Shown here: in pieces, positions 1 through 7,395 of the stretch | How positions within the stretch are numbered: position 1 is the stretch's first letter | Layout: each line of letters opens with the position of its first letter | Assembly: GCA_041752455.1 (NCBI GenBank) | Contig: JBGSWL010000135.1 | Coordinates: forward strand, 1 to 18,673 | Direction of reading: 5' to 3' | DNA length: 18,673 nt | Origin: JBGSWL01 sp041752455 | GTDB lineage: Bacteria; Pseudomonadota; Alphaproteobacteria; Rhizobiales; Rhizobiaceae | Program-made: the position numbers and the translations under genes | Notes under the pieces: model-generated | Database searches by the model: none | Seen by the model: the letters and a program-made list of their open reading frames with translations, nothing else | Told to the model about the DNA's origin: nothing

Positions 1-778
1 GCGACTTCGACGTGCCCGCACGGGTTGGCGCGCCGAAACCGATGGTCGTGCGTGCGGCGATCAGCACCGGGCGGTCCGAGGCCATGGCTCGTGTCAGCGC
101 CGCAGCGATTTCTTCCGGGTCATGGCCGTCGACGCGGTCGGTTGCCCAACCCGAGGCCGCAAAGCGCGCCAACTGATCGGTGGAATCGGAAAGGTCAACG
201 GCACCGTCGATGGTGATGCGGTTGTCATCCCAGATGATGACAAGCTTGTTCAGTTTGAGATGGCCTGCCAGCGCGATCGCCTCCTGGCTGATGCCTTCCA
301 TCAGGCAGCCATCGCCCGCCAGCACGAAGGTGCGGTGGTTGACGAGGTCGGCGCCAAACTCGGCGCGCAGGTGGGCTTCGGCGATCGCCATGCCAACGCC
401 GTTGGCAAGGCCCTGGCCAAGCGGTCCGGTCGTTGTTTCGATGCCGGCGGCATGGCCGTATTCCGGGTGGCCGGCGGTTGGCGAACCGAGCTGGCGGAAA
501 CGCTTGATCTCCTCGATGCCGATATCCTCGTAGCCAAGGAGATACAGCAGCGAATACATCAGCATCGAGCCGTGGCCGGCCGAGAGGACAAAGCGGTCGC
601 GGTCAGGCCAGTGCGGGTTGGCCGGGTCGAACTTCATGAACTTGGTGAACAGGACAGTGGCGATATCGGCAGCGCCCATCGGCAGGCCGGGGTGGCCGGA
701 ATTGGCAGCTTCGACGGCGTCCATGGAGAGGAAGCGGATCGCATTTGCCATCCGGTCGTGCTTGTGGCGTGAGGTCAT
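1..778 (-). CDS. tkt: Transketolase, N-terminal part (runs off the window)
   Basis: Transketolase is the thiamine-diphosphate enzyme that moves two-carbon ketol units between sugar phosphates in the non-oxidative pentose phosphate pathway and the Calvin cycle; it is cytosolic. The minus-strand frame opens with ATG at 778-776 and stays open to the window edge, giving 259 residues of the usual ~660. It shows the family landmarks in order: NSGHPGLPMG near residue 22, HPEYGH and TGPLGQG in the middle, the diphosphate-binding GDGCLMEG, and IGFG-PTRAGTSKS at the edge, where other transketolases have IGFGSPNKAGTHDSHG. The start was chosen because MTSRHKHDRMANAIRFLSMD matches the typical rhizobial N-terminus. 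The gene is divergent from the DUF4164-zapA pair. The C-terminal two thirds lie outside the window. Confidence 0.97.
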   Translation of the reverse strand, partial: MTSRHKHDRMANAIRFLSMDAVEAANSGHPGLPMGAADIATVLFTKFMKFDPANPHWPDRDRFVLSAGHGSMLMYSLLYLLGYEDIGIEEIKRFRQLGSPTAGHPEYGHAAGIETTTGPLGQGLANGVGMAIAEAHLRAEFGADLVNHRTFVLAGDGCLMEGISQEAIALAGHLKLNKLVIIWDDNRITIDGAVDLSDSTDQLARFAASGWATDRVDGHDPEEIAAALTRAMASDRPVLIAARTTIGFGAPTRAGTSKS

Positions 779-857
779 CGGGCAGGGCTTCCGCTCGTTG
801 GCGTTGTGGTCGGGGGCAGAAGCGCCTTGCGTCAGTCCGCCCCGGAAAGACCGCCGA

Positions 858-885
858 GACATAGCAGGTGGCCGGTCCCTGTCAA
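858..885 (-). promoter_or_regulatory. Predicted sigma-70 promoter of tkt
   Basis: Read on the minus strand, TTGACA (885-880) is followed after 16 bp by TATGTC (863-858). With flanking bases it reads GTTGAC-N16-CTATGT, close to the rhizobial housekeeping consensus CTTGAC-N17-CTATAT. It would start transcription near 851, leaving a leader of about 70 nt before the tkt start. The remaining divergent spacer (886-1053) holds a 5-bp hairpin, CGGCA/TGCCG at 929-943, and no other gene that I can support. The promoter of the rightward genes was not identified. Confidence 0.55.
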
Positions 886-1053
886 CAAAACCGAAGCCCT
901 TTGGCAACGCTTCGGCAAAGCTGTTGACCGGCAGGTTTTGCCGTTGATCGGAACGCGTGAACCGGGCAGGTTAAAGCCCTACCTGATTGTGCCTTGCTAA
1001 GACCCTCTCAGCGCTGCAAAAGATCGACAGGAACAGTGATCACGCTGACGACC

Positions 1054-1326
1054 ATGACATCGCCGCAGAACCTTTCGCATCTTCTCGACCGTCTCGATCG
1101 GGCGCTTGCCCATCTGGAAGACGCCGTGGATCGTTCCGCGGAATTGCGCGCCGAGCATGCCGACACGCAGGAAGAAGTGCAGCGGCTGAATGGCGACAGG
1201 TCAAGGCTTGCCAATGAACTTGACCAGAGCGAAGCGCGCTCGGAGCGGCTCGAAGAGGTCAACCGGGAGGTTTCCCGCCGTCTGGTCACGGCGATGGAGA
1301 CGATCCGCGCGGTGTTGGACCGCTAG
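1054..1326 (+). CDS. DUF4164 family coiled-coil protein
   Basis: A 90-residue cytosolic protein with no cysteine, no membrane segment and strongly charged heptad-like sequence throughout (for example LEDAVDRSAELRAEHADTQE), so it is probably one long coiled coil. Small proteins of the DUF4164 family sit directly before zapA in many Hyphomicrobiales, as here: its TAG is 16 bp before the zapA ATG. A role in cell division next to ZapA is inferred from position only. ATG 1054 was preferred over an upstream non-ATG start at 994 because the extra 20 residues are unlike the rest of the protein. Confidence 0.8.
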   Translation: MTSPQNLSHLLDRLDRALAHLEDAVDRSAELRAEHADTQEEVQRLNGDRSRLANELDQSEARSERLEEVNREVSRRLVTAMETIRAVLDR

Positions 1327-1342
1327 CGGCAGGGGAACAATC

Positions 1343-1705
1343 ATGTCGGGCGCACAGGTAACAGTCACGATTGACGGCAAGAGCTATCGCATGGCCTGCG
1401 ATCCGGGCCAGGAAGACCATCTGATCGATCTGGCCGCGCGCTTTGACCGCTATGTGTCTCACCTCAAAAGCGCATTTGGTGAAATCGGCGATCAGCGGCT
1501 GACTGTCATGGCCTCGATCATGGTCATGGACGAGCTTGTCGAAGTGCAAAAGCGTCTCAAGGGTCTGGAAAGCGAAGCCGAAGGGCTGCGCCGTGCCCGC
1601 GATGAAGCGCTGGCGCGCGCCGACAAGGTGGATGAGGCGCTGGCTGTCCGCCTTGGCGCGATCACCGGCAAGATGGAACAGATCGCCGGCAAGCTCGGTG
1701 GCTGA
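1343..1705 (+). CDS. zapA: Cell division protein ZapA
   Basis: ZapA binds FtsZ and cross-links its protofilaments at midcell, stabilising the Z-ring. The 120-residue product has the ZapA layout: an N-terminal globular head with VTVTIDGKSYRMACDPGQED and HLIDLAARFDRYV, a helix with the ZapA-like QRLTVMASIMVMDEL, and a C-terminal coiled coil rich in Glu, Arg and Ala (about residues 62-118) used for dimer and tetramer formation. A purine-rich ribosome site (AGGGGAAC, 1331-1338) lies ahead of ATG 1343. It follows the DUF4164 gene closely, probably in one operon. In E. coli and in many alphaproteobacteria zapA is followed by 6S RNA and 5-formyl-THF cyclo-ligase; here a nuclease-like gene is wedged in between. 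Confidence 0.93.
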   Translation: MSGAQVTVTIDGKSYRMACDPGQEDHLIDLAARFDRYVSHLKSAFGEIGDQRLTVMASIMVMDELVEVQKRLKGLESEAEGLRRARDEALARADKVDEALAVRLGAITGKMEQIAGKLGG

Positions 1706-1801
1706 ATTGCCGGATGTTTTGAAATCTTATATCTCAAGCAAAAATCATTGGTATATTCATGCACTCTGCACAGTTTGACAATTGTTATTGGTCCTTTTGA
1801 A

Positions 1802-2380
1802 ATGGATAATAGTGCATATGTTGTTTTTGTATTAATTTTTTCTGCCGTTGCGCTTTTAATCTGGGTTTTGTTACGGGAACGCAATAATCGAGATAAAATT
1901 GACGCAGACTCATTGATCTTCCGAGAGAAAAGGGAGCAAGCACAGCCCTCTTTTTCCGCACCGGGTGTCCGCTTTGTGGAAGGTCGGGCACATATTGTGG
2001 ATGGCGATTCCATTATCATCAGCAATATGCAAATCCGTCTTTTTGGAATCGATGCACCTGAGATCAATCATCCCCATGGACAGAACGCAAAATGGGCGTT
2101 GATCGCCCTGTGCAAGGGGCAGATCGTTTCAGCTTCGATCAAATGTAGCGATGGTCACGGACGGTTTGTTGCAAAGTGTCTCTTGCCTGATGGGCGCGAT
2201 CTTTCAGCAGAAATGGTCAAACGCGGACTTGCGATTGATTGGCCGAAATTTTCCGGCGGTATCTATCGTCATCTTGAAGTTCCCGAAGTGCGCAAGAAAC
2301 TCTGGCTGGCAGACGCCAGGCAAAAAGGGCGGATGCATGTTTGGGCTCAATTTGAGGCTAACCGCGACCAAAATCGCTGA
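1802..2380 (+). CDS. Membrane-anchored staphylococcal nuclease-like protein
   Basis: A 192-residue protein of the thermonuclease (SNase) family, whose members cut DNA or RNA using calcium. Residues about 6-24 form one hydrophobic segment followed by positive charge (RERNNR), so the catalytic domain is probably membrane-tethered. The SNase core spans about 63-150. HIVDGDS carries Asp68, IRLFGIDAPE carries Arg79, Asp84 and Glu87, and HGRFVAK carries Arg121. These match the calcium ligands and the Arg-Glu-Arg catalytic set of the family, so the enzyme looks intact. ATG 1802 is chosen because it begins just before the anchor; a TTG at 1748 would add 18 residues. No clear ribosome site precedes either start. 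The first 60 bases are about 28% G+C by hand count against GC-rich neighbours, suggesting horizontal arrival. Confidence 0.8.
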   Translation: MDNSAYVVFVLIFSAVALLIWVLLRERNNRDKIDADSLIFREKREQAQPSFSAPGVRFVEGRAHIVDGDSIIISNMQIRLFGIDAPEINHPHGQNAKWALIALCKGQIVSASIKCSDGHGRFVAKCLLPDGRDLSAEMVKRGLAIDWPKFSGGIYRHLEVPEVRKKLWLADARQKGRMHVWAQFEANRDQNR

Positions 2381-2400
2381 ATGGCCACTTACATGTCCCT

Positions 2401-2560
2401 CTTCAGAAGCCTATATGCTGGGAGCCGACTGCGCTCTGTGGCAGGAGACGAAATTCCCGGGGCCTTACGCACCCCCTAGGGAGCTGGCTCTGACCGGGCT
2501 CGTGGGCCTGGATACCTGGCACCCACCTACATTGTAGGTCTCCCGGGATGCTGTTCTTCA
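2401..2560 (+). ncRNA. ssrS: 6S RNA (SsrS), probable
   Basis: 6S RNA mimics an open promoter and holds sigma-70 RNA polymerase in stationary phase. In E. coli and many alphaproteobacteria it lies between zapA and the 5-formyl-THF cyclo-ligase gene, exactly this interval. The stretch is non-coding and its ends pair: GAAG 2406-2409 with CTTC 2556-2559, and GGGAG 2420-2424 with CTCCC 2540-2544, separated by an internal loop. This gives the long interrupted closing stem typical of 6S RNA. A perfect hairpin ACCTAC-ATT-GTAGGT occupies 2525-2539. The length of ~160 nt fits. Exact ends are uncertain, and I did not fold the molecule or compare it with a covariance model. Confidence 0.72.
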
Positions 2561-2606
2561 CCGATTGTCGTGGTTGGCACTTTTTGGCCTCAAACCTCTT
2601 CCGAAC

Positions 2607-3182
2607 ATGACCCTTTCGAAGCCAGACATTCGCAAGGCGGCGCTTGCCCGGCGCGATGCGACCGATCCGGTCTGGCGCCTCGAAGCTGCGTTGGCCCTCG
2701 CCGATCACGCCAGCTGGTTTGATGTTCCGCCGGGCGCCATCGTCGCCGGCTTTTTGCCGATCCGTTCGGAAATCGATCTTCGCCCGTTGTTGCAAACACT
2801 GTCGTCGCGCGGGCACCGTCTTTGCCTGCCGGTAGTGATCGATCGCGAGACGATCGTGTTCCGCGCCTTCGAGCGCGATGCGCCGCTGGTTTCGACCGGG
2901 TTCGGCACCACCGGTCCGGGGCCTGACGCTGCTGTCGTCGATCCCGATGTGATCTTCCTGCCGATGGCGGCTTTCGATGCGGCAGGCAACCGGCTGGGCT
3001 ATGGCGCGGGGCACTATGACCGGGCGATCGCGCGCCTGCACCAGCGCGGATTGAAGCCCCGGCTGATCGGCTGCGCCTTCGAATGTCAGGAAGTTCCGGC
3101 AATTCCGGCCGATGTCCATGATGTCGCAGTTGACGCGATCGCGACCGAGACCGGCTTGCGGGTGGCCCGCCCGCCGGGATAG
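2607..3182 (+). CDS. fthC: 5-formyltetrahydrofolate cyclo-ligase
   Basis: This cytosolic enzyme uses ATP to turn 5-formyl-THF into 5,10-methenyl-THF, returning the storage folate to one-carbon metabolism. The 191-residue product has the family signatures: N-terminal KPDIRKAALARRDA, FLPIRSEIDLRPL (about residues 49-61, folate and phosphate contacts), FLPMAAFDAAGNRLGYGAGHYDR (residues 117-139) with the glycine-rich ATP site, and a C-terminal VPAIPADVHDVAVDAIATE. ATG 2607 is taken as the start; an in-frame TTG at 2565 would run into the 6S RNA 3' end. It lies directly after 6S RNA as in E. coli (ssrS-ygfA) and ends 9 bp before the ymdB-like gene. Confidence 0.93.
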   Translation: MTLSKPDIRKAALARRDATDPVWRLEAALALADHASWFDVPPGAIVAGFLPIRSEIDLRPLLQTLSSRGHRLCLPVVIDRETIVFRAFERDAPLVSTGFGTTGPGPDAAVVDPDVIFLPMAAFDAAGNRLGYGAGHYDRAIARLHQRGLKPRLIGCAFECQEVPAIPADVHDVAVDAIATETGLRVARPPG

Positions 3183-3191
3183 GGCTAGTGC

Positions 3192-4013
3192 ATGCGTCTT
3201 TTGTTTCTCGGCGACATGGTGGGCCGATCAGGCCGCGTGGCGGTCTGCGAGCGGCTTCCGGGCCTCATCGCCGACTTCCGGCTCGATTTCGTCATCGTCA
3301 ATGGTGAGAATGCCGCGGGCGGCTTTGGCGTGACCGAAGCAATCCTGCAGGAAACGCTGGATGCCGGATGCGATGTCATGACCACCGGCAACCACGTGTT
3401 CGACCAGCGCGAAGCCTTGGTCTTTGCCGAGCGGCAGGAGCGGTTTCTGCGGCCGGCGAATTTTCCCAAGGGCACGCCCGGCCGCGGCACCGGCGTTTAT
3501 GAAGCGCGCAACGGTGCCCGGGTGATGGTCTCCAACATCATGGGCCGGGTCTTCATGCATCCCGATCTCGATGACCCGTTCGCCTGCGCCGAGGCGCAAC
3601 TCGGCGATCAGAACCTCGGCCGGGATTTCGATGCGGTGGTGTTTGATTTTCACGCCGAAGCGACGTCGGAGAAGGTCTGCTTTGCGCATTTCGTCGACGG
3701 GCGGGCGAGCCTCGTGGTCGGCACCCACACCCACACACCGACCGCCGATCACCAGATCCTCAATGGTGGCACCGGCTATCTCTCCGATGCCGGAATGTGC
3801 GGAGACTATGATTCATCGATCGGCATGGACAAGGAAGAGCCGATCAACCGGTTCCTGACCAAGGTTGCCAAAGGCCGGTTCGAAGCGGCCAACGGCCCGG
3901 CGACGATCTGCGGTGTCGCGGTCGAGATTTCCGACCGTACCGGACTTTGCGAAAAGATCGCGCCTCTAAGGCTCGGTCCGCGCCTCCAGGAAACCGTTCC
4001 AGCCTGGTGGTGA
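3192..4013 (+). CDS. YmdB-family metallophosphoesterase
   Basis: A 273-residue member of the TIGR00282/YmdB family of dinuclear-metal phosphoesterases, which in Bacillus hydrolyses 2',3'-cyclic nucleotides and affects biofilm and motility choices. The metal ligands are all visible: Asp8 in FLGDMVGRSGR, Glu39-Asn40 in VNGENAAGGFG, Asn67-His68 in GNHVFDQ, His154 in FHAEATSEK, and His179/His181 in GTHTHTPTADH. The length is normal and there is no signal peptide, so it acts in the cytosol. The 9-bp gap after fthC suggests one transcript, an arrangement common in rhizobia. Its TGA ends 4 bp before the next ATG. The physiological substrate in alphaproteobacteria is not established from sequence. 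Confidence 0.93.
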   Translation: MRLLFLGDMVGRSGRVAVCERLPGLIADFRLDFVIVNGENAAGGFGVTEAILQETLDAGCDVMTTGNHVFDQREALVFAERQERFLRPANFPKGTPGRGTGVYEARNGARVMVSNIMGRVFMHPDLDDPFACAEAQLGDQNLGRDFDAVVFDFHAEATSEKVCFAHFVDGRASLVVGTHTHTPTADHQILNGGTGYLSDAGMCGDYDSSIGMDKEEPINRFLTKVAKGRFEAANGPATICGVAVEISDRTGLCEKIAPLRLGPRLQETVPAWW

Positions 4014-4017
4014 GCCG

Positions 4018-4806
4018 ATGACCGGACAGAGACTGACCGTTCTTGCTTTCCTTGCCGGGATTGCGTCGGCCGCCGTTTGTCACGCGCCAGCCATGGCATC
4101 GCAAGATGCTGGCGAGGCTGCGGGCTTTGTCCACTCCAATCTCCTGCACACACTGTTCCACGAGGCAGGCCATCTGGTGATCGACCAATTCCAACTCCCG
4201 GTCATCGGGCAGGAGGAGGATGCTGCCGACAGTTTCGCCACCGTCGAGATCCTCAACACCTTTGACGATCATGTGGACATCCTGCTCGATGCGGCCGAAG
4301 CGATGATCGTCTCGCACGAACTGGCCGAGGCGACAGGCGAGCCATTCGACTATTTCGGCGAACATGACCTCGACATCCAGCGGGGTTTGCGGATCGTCTG
4401 CCACGCGGTCGGCCTTGACCCGGACCGGTATGACGAAGCGGCGCGCTGGCTCGACATGGCCGAGGAGCGCCGCATCACCTGCGAGGACGAGGCGATTGTT
4501 GCCGCCGACAGCTGGGAGGCGCTGCTTGCGGACCACTTCCTTCCCGAAGGCGAGCCGGCGTCGGACGTGTCGGTCGAAATCGTGGAAGACCAGGCGTTCA
4601 CGACCGAAATTGCACTTCTGCGGGAGACACGTGTTCTCGATGAATTTGCGGGCTGGCTCGGCGATACCTTCCGGCTTCCCGAGCCGGTCGAGGTGGTTGC
4701 CGAAGCCTGCGGCGAAGAGAATGCGTTCTATGATCCTGCCGCCGTTCGCATCACATTGTGCCACGAGTTCATCGGCGCAATGTTCGTGCTGGCCAGCGAG
4801 CGCTGA
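4018..4806 (+). CDS. Exported DUF4344 putative metallopeptidase
   Basis: A 262-residue protein with an N-terminal signal peptide (about residues 1-28, ending AMA-SQD). It carries a zinc-peptidase motif HEAGH at residues 48-52, followed by the acidic EEDAADSF (66-73) that may supply the third ligand. This combination is the hallmark of the DUF4344 (putative metallopeptidase) family. A second HE pair occurs near the C-terminus (LCHEFIGAMF). Four cysteines remain in the mature part, consistent with periplasmic disulphides. It starts 4 bp after the ymdB-like gene, so it is probably co-transcribed, and it ends convergently, 6 bp from the minus-strand gene. Its substrate is unknown. Confidence 0.82.
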   Translation: MTGQRLTVLAFLAGIASAAVCHAPAMASQDAGEAAGFVHSNLLHTLFHEAGHLVIDQFQLPVIGQEEDAADSFATVEILNTFDDHVDILLDAAEAMIVSHELAEATGEPFDYFGEHDLDIQRGLRIVCHAVGLDPDRYDEAARWLDMAEERRITCEDEAIVAADSWEALLADHFLPEGEPASDVSVEIVEDQAFTTEIALLRETRVLDEFAGWLGDTFRLPEPVEVVAEACGEENAFYDPAAVRITLCHEFIGAMFVLASER

Positions 4807-4812
4807 TCCCAG

Positions 4813-5181
4813 TCAGTCCCGGCAGAACAGTCGCCGCGAGCCGATACCGATGCCATCGTCACAATCGAACAAGGGCTCGACTTCCTTGCACAGGAAGACG
4901 CGGCATGACTGCGTGTCGGCGGCCGGGACGGTTTCAGGTGACAGGCGTTCGCCGAAACGGCACTGACGGGCATCGGCTACATAGCGTTCATAGAGAAGGT
5001 AGTTGGCGACGCGCTTTGACGGATATTGAAGGATCGCCGCCCCTTCGCGTTCAACCAGTGCCTGGACCGCGCTGCAGCTTGTCTGGTCGGTGCGCAGCCG
5101 CGTGATGGCGCCCGCATCCAAGGGCGTGAGCCCTGCGGCTGTTGCTGCCGCGGCAAGAAGGACGAGGAATGACTTTCGCAT
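4813..5181 (-). CDS. Secreted six-cysteine hypothetical protein
   Basis: A 122-residue protein I do not recognise. It begins with a clear Sec signal peptide (MRKSFLVLLAAAATAAGL, cleavage probably after DAGA near residue 25). The mature part has exactly six cysteines (36, 74, 93, 98, 107, 120), which suggests three disulphides in the periplasm or outside the cell. The middle contains YPSKRVANYLLYERYVADAR, and the C-terminus alternates acidic and glycine residues. ATG 5181 was chosen over one six codons upstream because it begins with the standard basic signal-peptide head. It lies 64 bp downstream of the MBL-fold gene on the same strand. No function is proposed. Confidence 0.72.
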   Translation of the reverse strand: MRKSFLVLLAAAATAAGLTPLDAGAITRLRTDQTSCSAVQALVEREGAAILQYPSKRVANYLLYERYVADARQCRFGERLSPETVPAADTQSCRVFLCKEVEPLFDCDDGIGIGSRRLFCRD

Positions 5182-5238
5182 GGCGGTCTCCCGAAGCACC
5201 TGTCGTCAGGTTCTCACCCGATTGCGGAGAAGATGAGG

Positions 5239-5256
5239 CGCGCGGTCAACCGCGCC
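5239..5256 (-). terminator. GC hairpin at the MBL-fold gene stop
   Basis: GCGCGGT (5240-5246) and ACCGCGC (5249-5255) are perfect inverted copies with a two-base centre, and the flanking bases extend the symmetry partly. The hairpin spans the stop codon of the minus-strand MBL-fold gene. On that strand it is followed by a moderately T-rich run (TCATCTTCTCC), so it could terminate or attenuate transcription. There is no true T-tract, so read-through into the six-cysteine gene is possible. Confidence 0.3.
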
Positions 5257-6103
5257 AGCCCAGCGACTGCGGCACCATGATCGTCGGGCGCTTGGGCAAA
5301 GTGCTGAGCGAGAACGTCATGGTGTCGCCGGCAAGAAATGTGGTGTCCCAGTCGGTGCCCATCATCGAGATGAATGAATTGATCGAATTGCCACGCAGGT
5401 GCATCGGCAACAGGACCGATGAACGCAGCCGCTCAGTCAGTTCCGACATGCGCGCATGGCTCATCGTCAGTCCGCCATCGACCGGCGCCATGACGATATC
5501 CAGACGGCCGATCTCGGCGAAATGATCTTCGGTGAGCGGGTGATGCAGATGCCCGAGATGGCCGATGCAAAGGCCGGCCACTTCGAAAATGAAGATCGAA
5601 TTGGCATCGGGGATCATCGAATCCCGGTCGCCCCAAGCGCGGATGTCGGTCGTCACGTTGCGCACATAGACATCATCGACCACCGTGTCGTGGTCGATGC
5701 CGCCGCTGCCTTCCGGGTTCCAGCCGGTAAACACATACTGGATACCGGGATCCGGGTTCAGCGTGTAGTGCGAGGAATGCGCCCGGTTCATGGTGACCAC
5801 ACGCGGCAGCGGGTCAGCGCCATAGAGGCCCGAGAAATCCGTTGCGATGATCACGCCGGCGGGTGTCCGGATCGTGTAGGTGGCGTGGCCGGCAAAGGTG
5901 ATCGTCACGGTGCCGTCCTCATCCACCGTATCCAGCGGATTGGCGGTCATCGAGGCATACCAGACCTTCGGCATCTGCAGATTTTGCGCAATCGCGAGGC
6001 ACTGGCTGGCCGGCGGTTCGCTGTCCTGCGCCATCGCGGCGGAAACAGCCATCAGGCCATTGGCACTGATGGTCAGGACTGCGGCGAGGACGAGATGGCG
6101 CAT
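5246..6103 (-). CDS. Exported metallo-beta-lactamase-fold protein with altered metal motif
   Basis: A 285-residue protein of the MBL-fold (UlaG-like) superfamily. Residues 1-25 form a signal peptide ending AMA-QDS, so it is exported. MBL-fold landmarks are FAGHATYTIRTPAGVIIATD (residues 70-89), GLCIGHLGHLHHPL (177-190), the DIVMAPVDGG strand (202-211), and MHLRG with His235. The usual first metal motif THxHxDH is here NRAHSSH (106-112): two histidines remain, but the first His is Arg and the Asp is Ser. Either one metal site is missing or the chemistry differs. A good ribosome site (GGGAG, 7 nt before ATG) supports the start. It lies between two small minus-strand genes; its substrate is unknown. 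Confidence 0.82.
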   Translation of the reverse strand: MRHLVLAAVLTISANGLMAVSAAMAQDSEPPASQCLAIAQNLQMPKVWYASMTANPLDTVDEDGTVTITFAGHATYTIRTPAGVIIATDFSGLYGADPLPRVVTMNRAHSSHYTLNPDPGIQYVFTGWNPEGSGGIDHDTVVDDVYVRNVTTDIRAWGDRDSMIPDANSIFIFEVAGLCIGHLGHLHHPLTEDHFAEIGRLDIVMAPVDGGLTMSHARMSELTERLRSSVLLPMHLRGNSINSFISMMGTDWDTTFLAGDTMTFSLSTLPKRPTIMVPQSLGWRG

Positions 6104-6210
6104 GGCTTTTCTCCCTTGGCTGGCATTACGGAAAGTGTACCGCAGCGCCCGGTCATGGCCAGTCGCAATTTCGTGAATGCTGCGGCGCGATTGCTGCCAA
6201 CCGCCGTTCT

Positions 6211-6489
6211 TCAGCCGATGAACCCCTTGGCTTCCGCCGCCTTCAGCAGCTTGCGCTGATTGCCCGCGTGGTCGCGCTGGATGCGCTGGTAGGTCCGGTG
6301 CACCTGCGTCTTTGTCGGCGCGTCGACGAGCATCGCTGCGTCCGCATTGGCGTCACCCACGCTTTTCCCCGCTTCGAGCGCCGACAGGAAAAGATGGGCG
6401 CGTACCGCGCGCATGCCGCGCCGGCGGTTGTCCGCAAGGAACAGCCAGACGGTGAAGGCGATCATTGCGATGCCGACGAGAATTTCCAT
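6211..6489 (-). CDS. Small single-pass membrane protein
   Basis: A 92-residue protein I cannot assign. Residues 1-19 (MEILVGIAMIAFTVWLFLA) are one membrane segment followed by DNRRRGMR, so the remainder is predicted to be cytoplasmic. The rest is helical and charged, with SALEAGKSVGDANADAA and a basic C-terminus, HRTYQRIQRDHAGNQRKLLK. ATG 6489 is selected because a ribosome site GGAAG lies 8 nt upstream and the hydrophobic segment starts at once; an earlier ATG at 6519 would add ten residues. It is divergent from yebC, with 106 bp between the starts. Confidence 0.65.
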   Translation of the reverse strand: MEILVGIAMIAFTVWLFLADNRRRGMRAVRAHLFLSALEAGKSVGDANADAAMLVDAPTKTQVHRTYQRIQRDHAGNQRKLLKAAEAKGFIG

Positions 6490-6595
6490 GCACAGCCCTT
6501 CCGGCGATGCGCCATTCACGGCGCTGGACGTTTGAAGCGATCTTTTCTAAAAGCGCGCCACTTCCGTCAATTGCCTTCATGCATGCGAGTCTTTC

Positions 6596-7348
6596 ATGGC
6601 CGGTCATTCACAATACAAGAACATCATGCACCGCAAGGGTCGCCAGGATGCGATCCGCTCGAAAATCTTTTCGCGCCTCGGCAAGGAAATCACCGTGGCG
6701 GTGAAAATGGGCGGCGGTGTTGCCGATCCGGCCTTCAATCCGCGGCTTCGTCTGGCGATCCAGAACGCCAAGGGCCAGTCGATGCCCAAGGACAACATCC
6801 AGCGGGCGATCAACAAGGGTTCGGGTGCCGGCGGCGAGGACTACCGTGAAATGCGCTACGAGGGTTACGGCCCCGGCGGCATCGCGGTAATCGTCGAGGC
6901 TCTGACCGACAACCTCAACCGCTCGGCTTCGAACATCCGTGCGGCCTTCACCAAGTATGGCGGTGCGCTGGGCGAAACCGGGTCGGTGTCGTTCATGTTC
7001 GACCGGGTCGGCGAGATCGTCTACAAGCCGGAAGTCGGTTCCGCTGACGCCATTCTCGAGGCGGCGATCGAAGCTGGTGCCGAAGATGCCGCGTCCGACG
7101 AGGACGGCCACACGATCACCTGCGCGTTTGAAGACATCGGCGCTGTCTCCAAGGCTCTCGAAGAGACGCTGGGCGAAGCCGAATCCGTAAACATCATCTG
7201 GCGCCCGCAGAACCGCACGCCGATCGAAGAGGACCGCGCGGCCACGCTGATGAAACTGCTCGCCGTGCTTGACGAAGACGACGACGTGCAGAACGTCTAT
7301 TCCAACGAAGACATTGCCGAAGACGTTTTGGAAAGGCTTTCAGCCTGA
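6596..7348 (+). CDS. yebC: YebC/PmpR family protein (TACO1-like)
   Basis: A full-length 250-residue YebC family member. The N-terminal signature MAGHSQYKNIMHRKGRQDAI and the glycine-rich MGGGVADPAFNPRLR are diagnostic, followed by NIQRAINKGSG, the YEGYGPGG loop, SNIRAAFTKYGGALGE, and the typical IEEDRAATLMKLLAVLDEDDDVQNVYSN near the end. The family was named as DNA-binding regulators, but members including mitochondrial TACO1 have been linked to translation, especially of proline runs; which role applies here cannot be read from sequence. Genes of this family commonly lie upstream of ruvC in proteobacteria, as here. The protein is cytosolic. Confidence 0.95.
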   Translation: MAGHSQYKNIMHRKGRQDAIRSKIFSRLGKEITVAVKMGGGVADPAFNPRLRLAIQNAKGQSMPKDNIQRAINKGSGAGGEDYREMRYEGYGPGGIAVIVEALTDNLNRSASNIRAAFTKYGGALGETGSVSFMFDRVGEIVYKPEVGSADAILEAAIEAGAEDAASDEDGHTITCAFEDIGAVSKALEETLGEAESVNIIWRPQNRTPIEEDRAATLMKLLAVLDEDDDVQNVYSNEDIAEDVLERLSA

Positions 7349-7395
7349 CCGCGATCCCGCCGGCTGCCCCCATCATCGTCACTGATGCCCGCCGT

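Noticed and set aside
1775..1803. TTGACA near the SNase gene as its promoter
   Set aside because: The only -10 at 17 bp (TGAAAT) overlaps the chosen start codon, so the pair cannot serve a normal leader.
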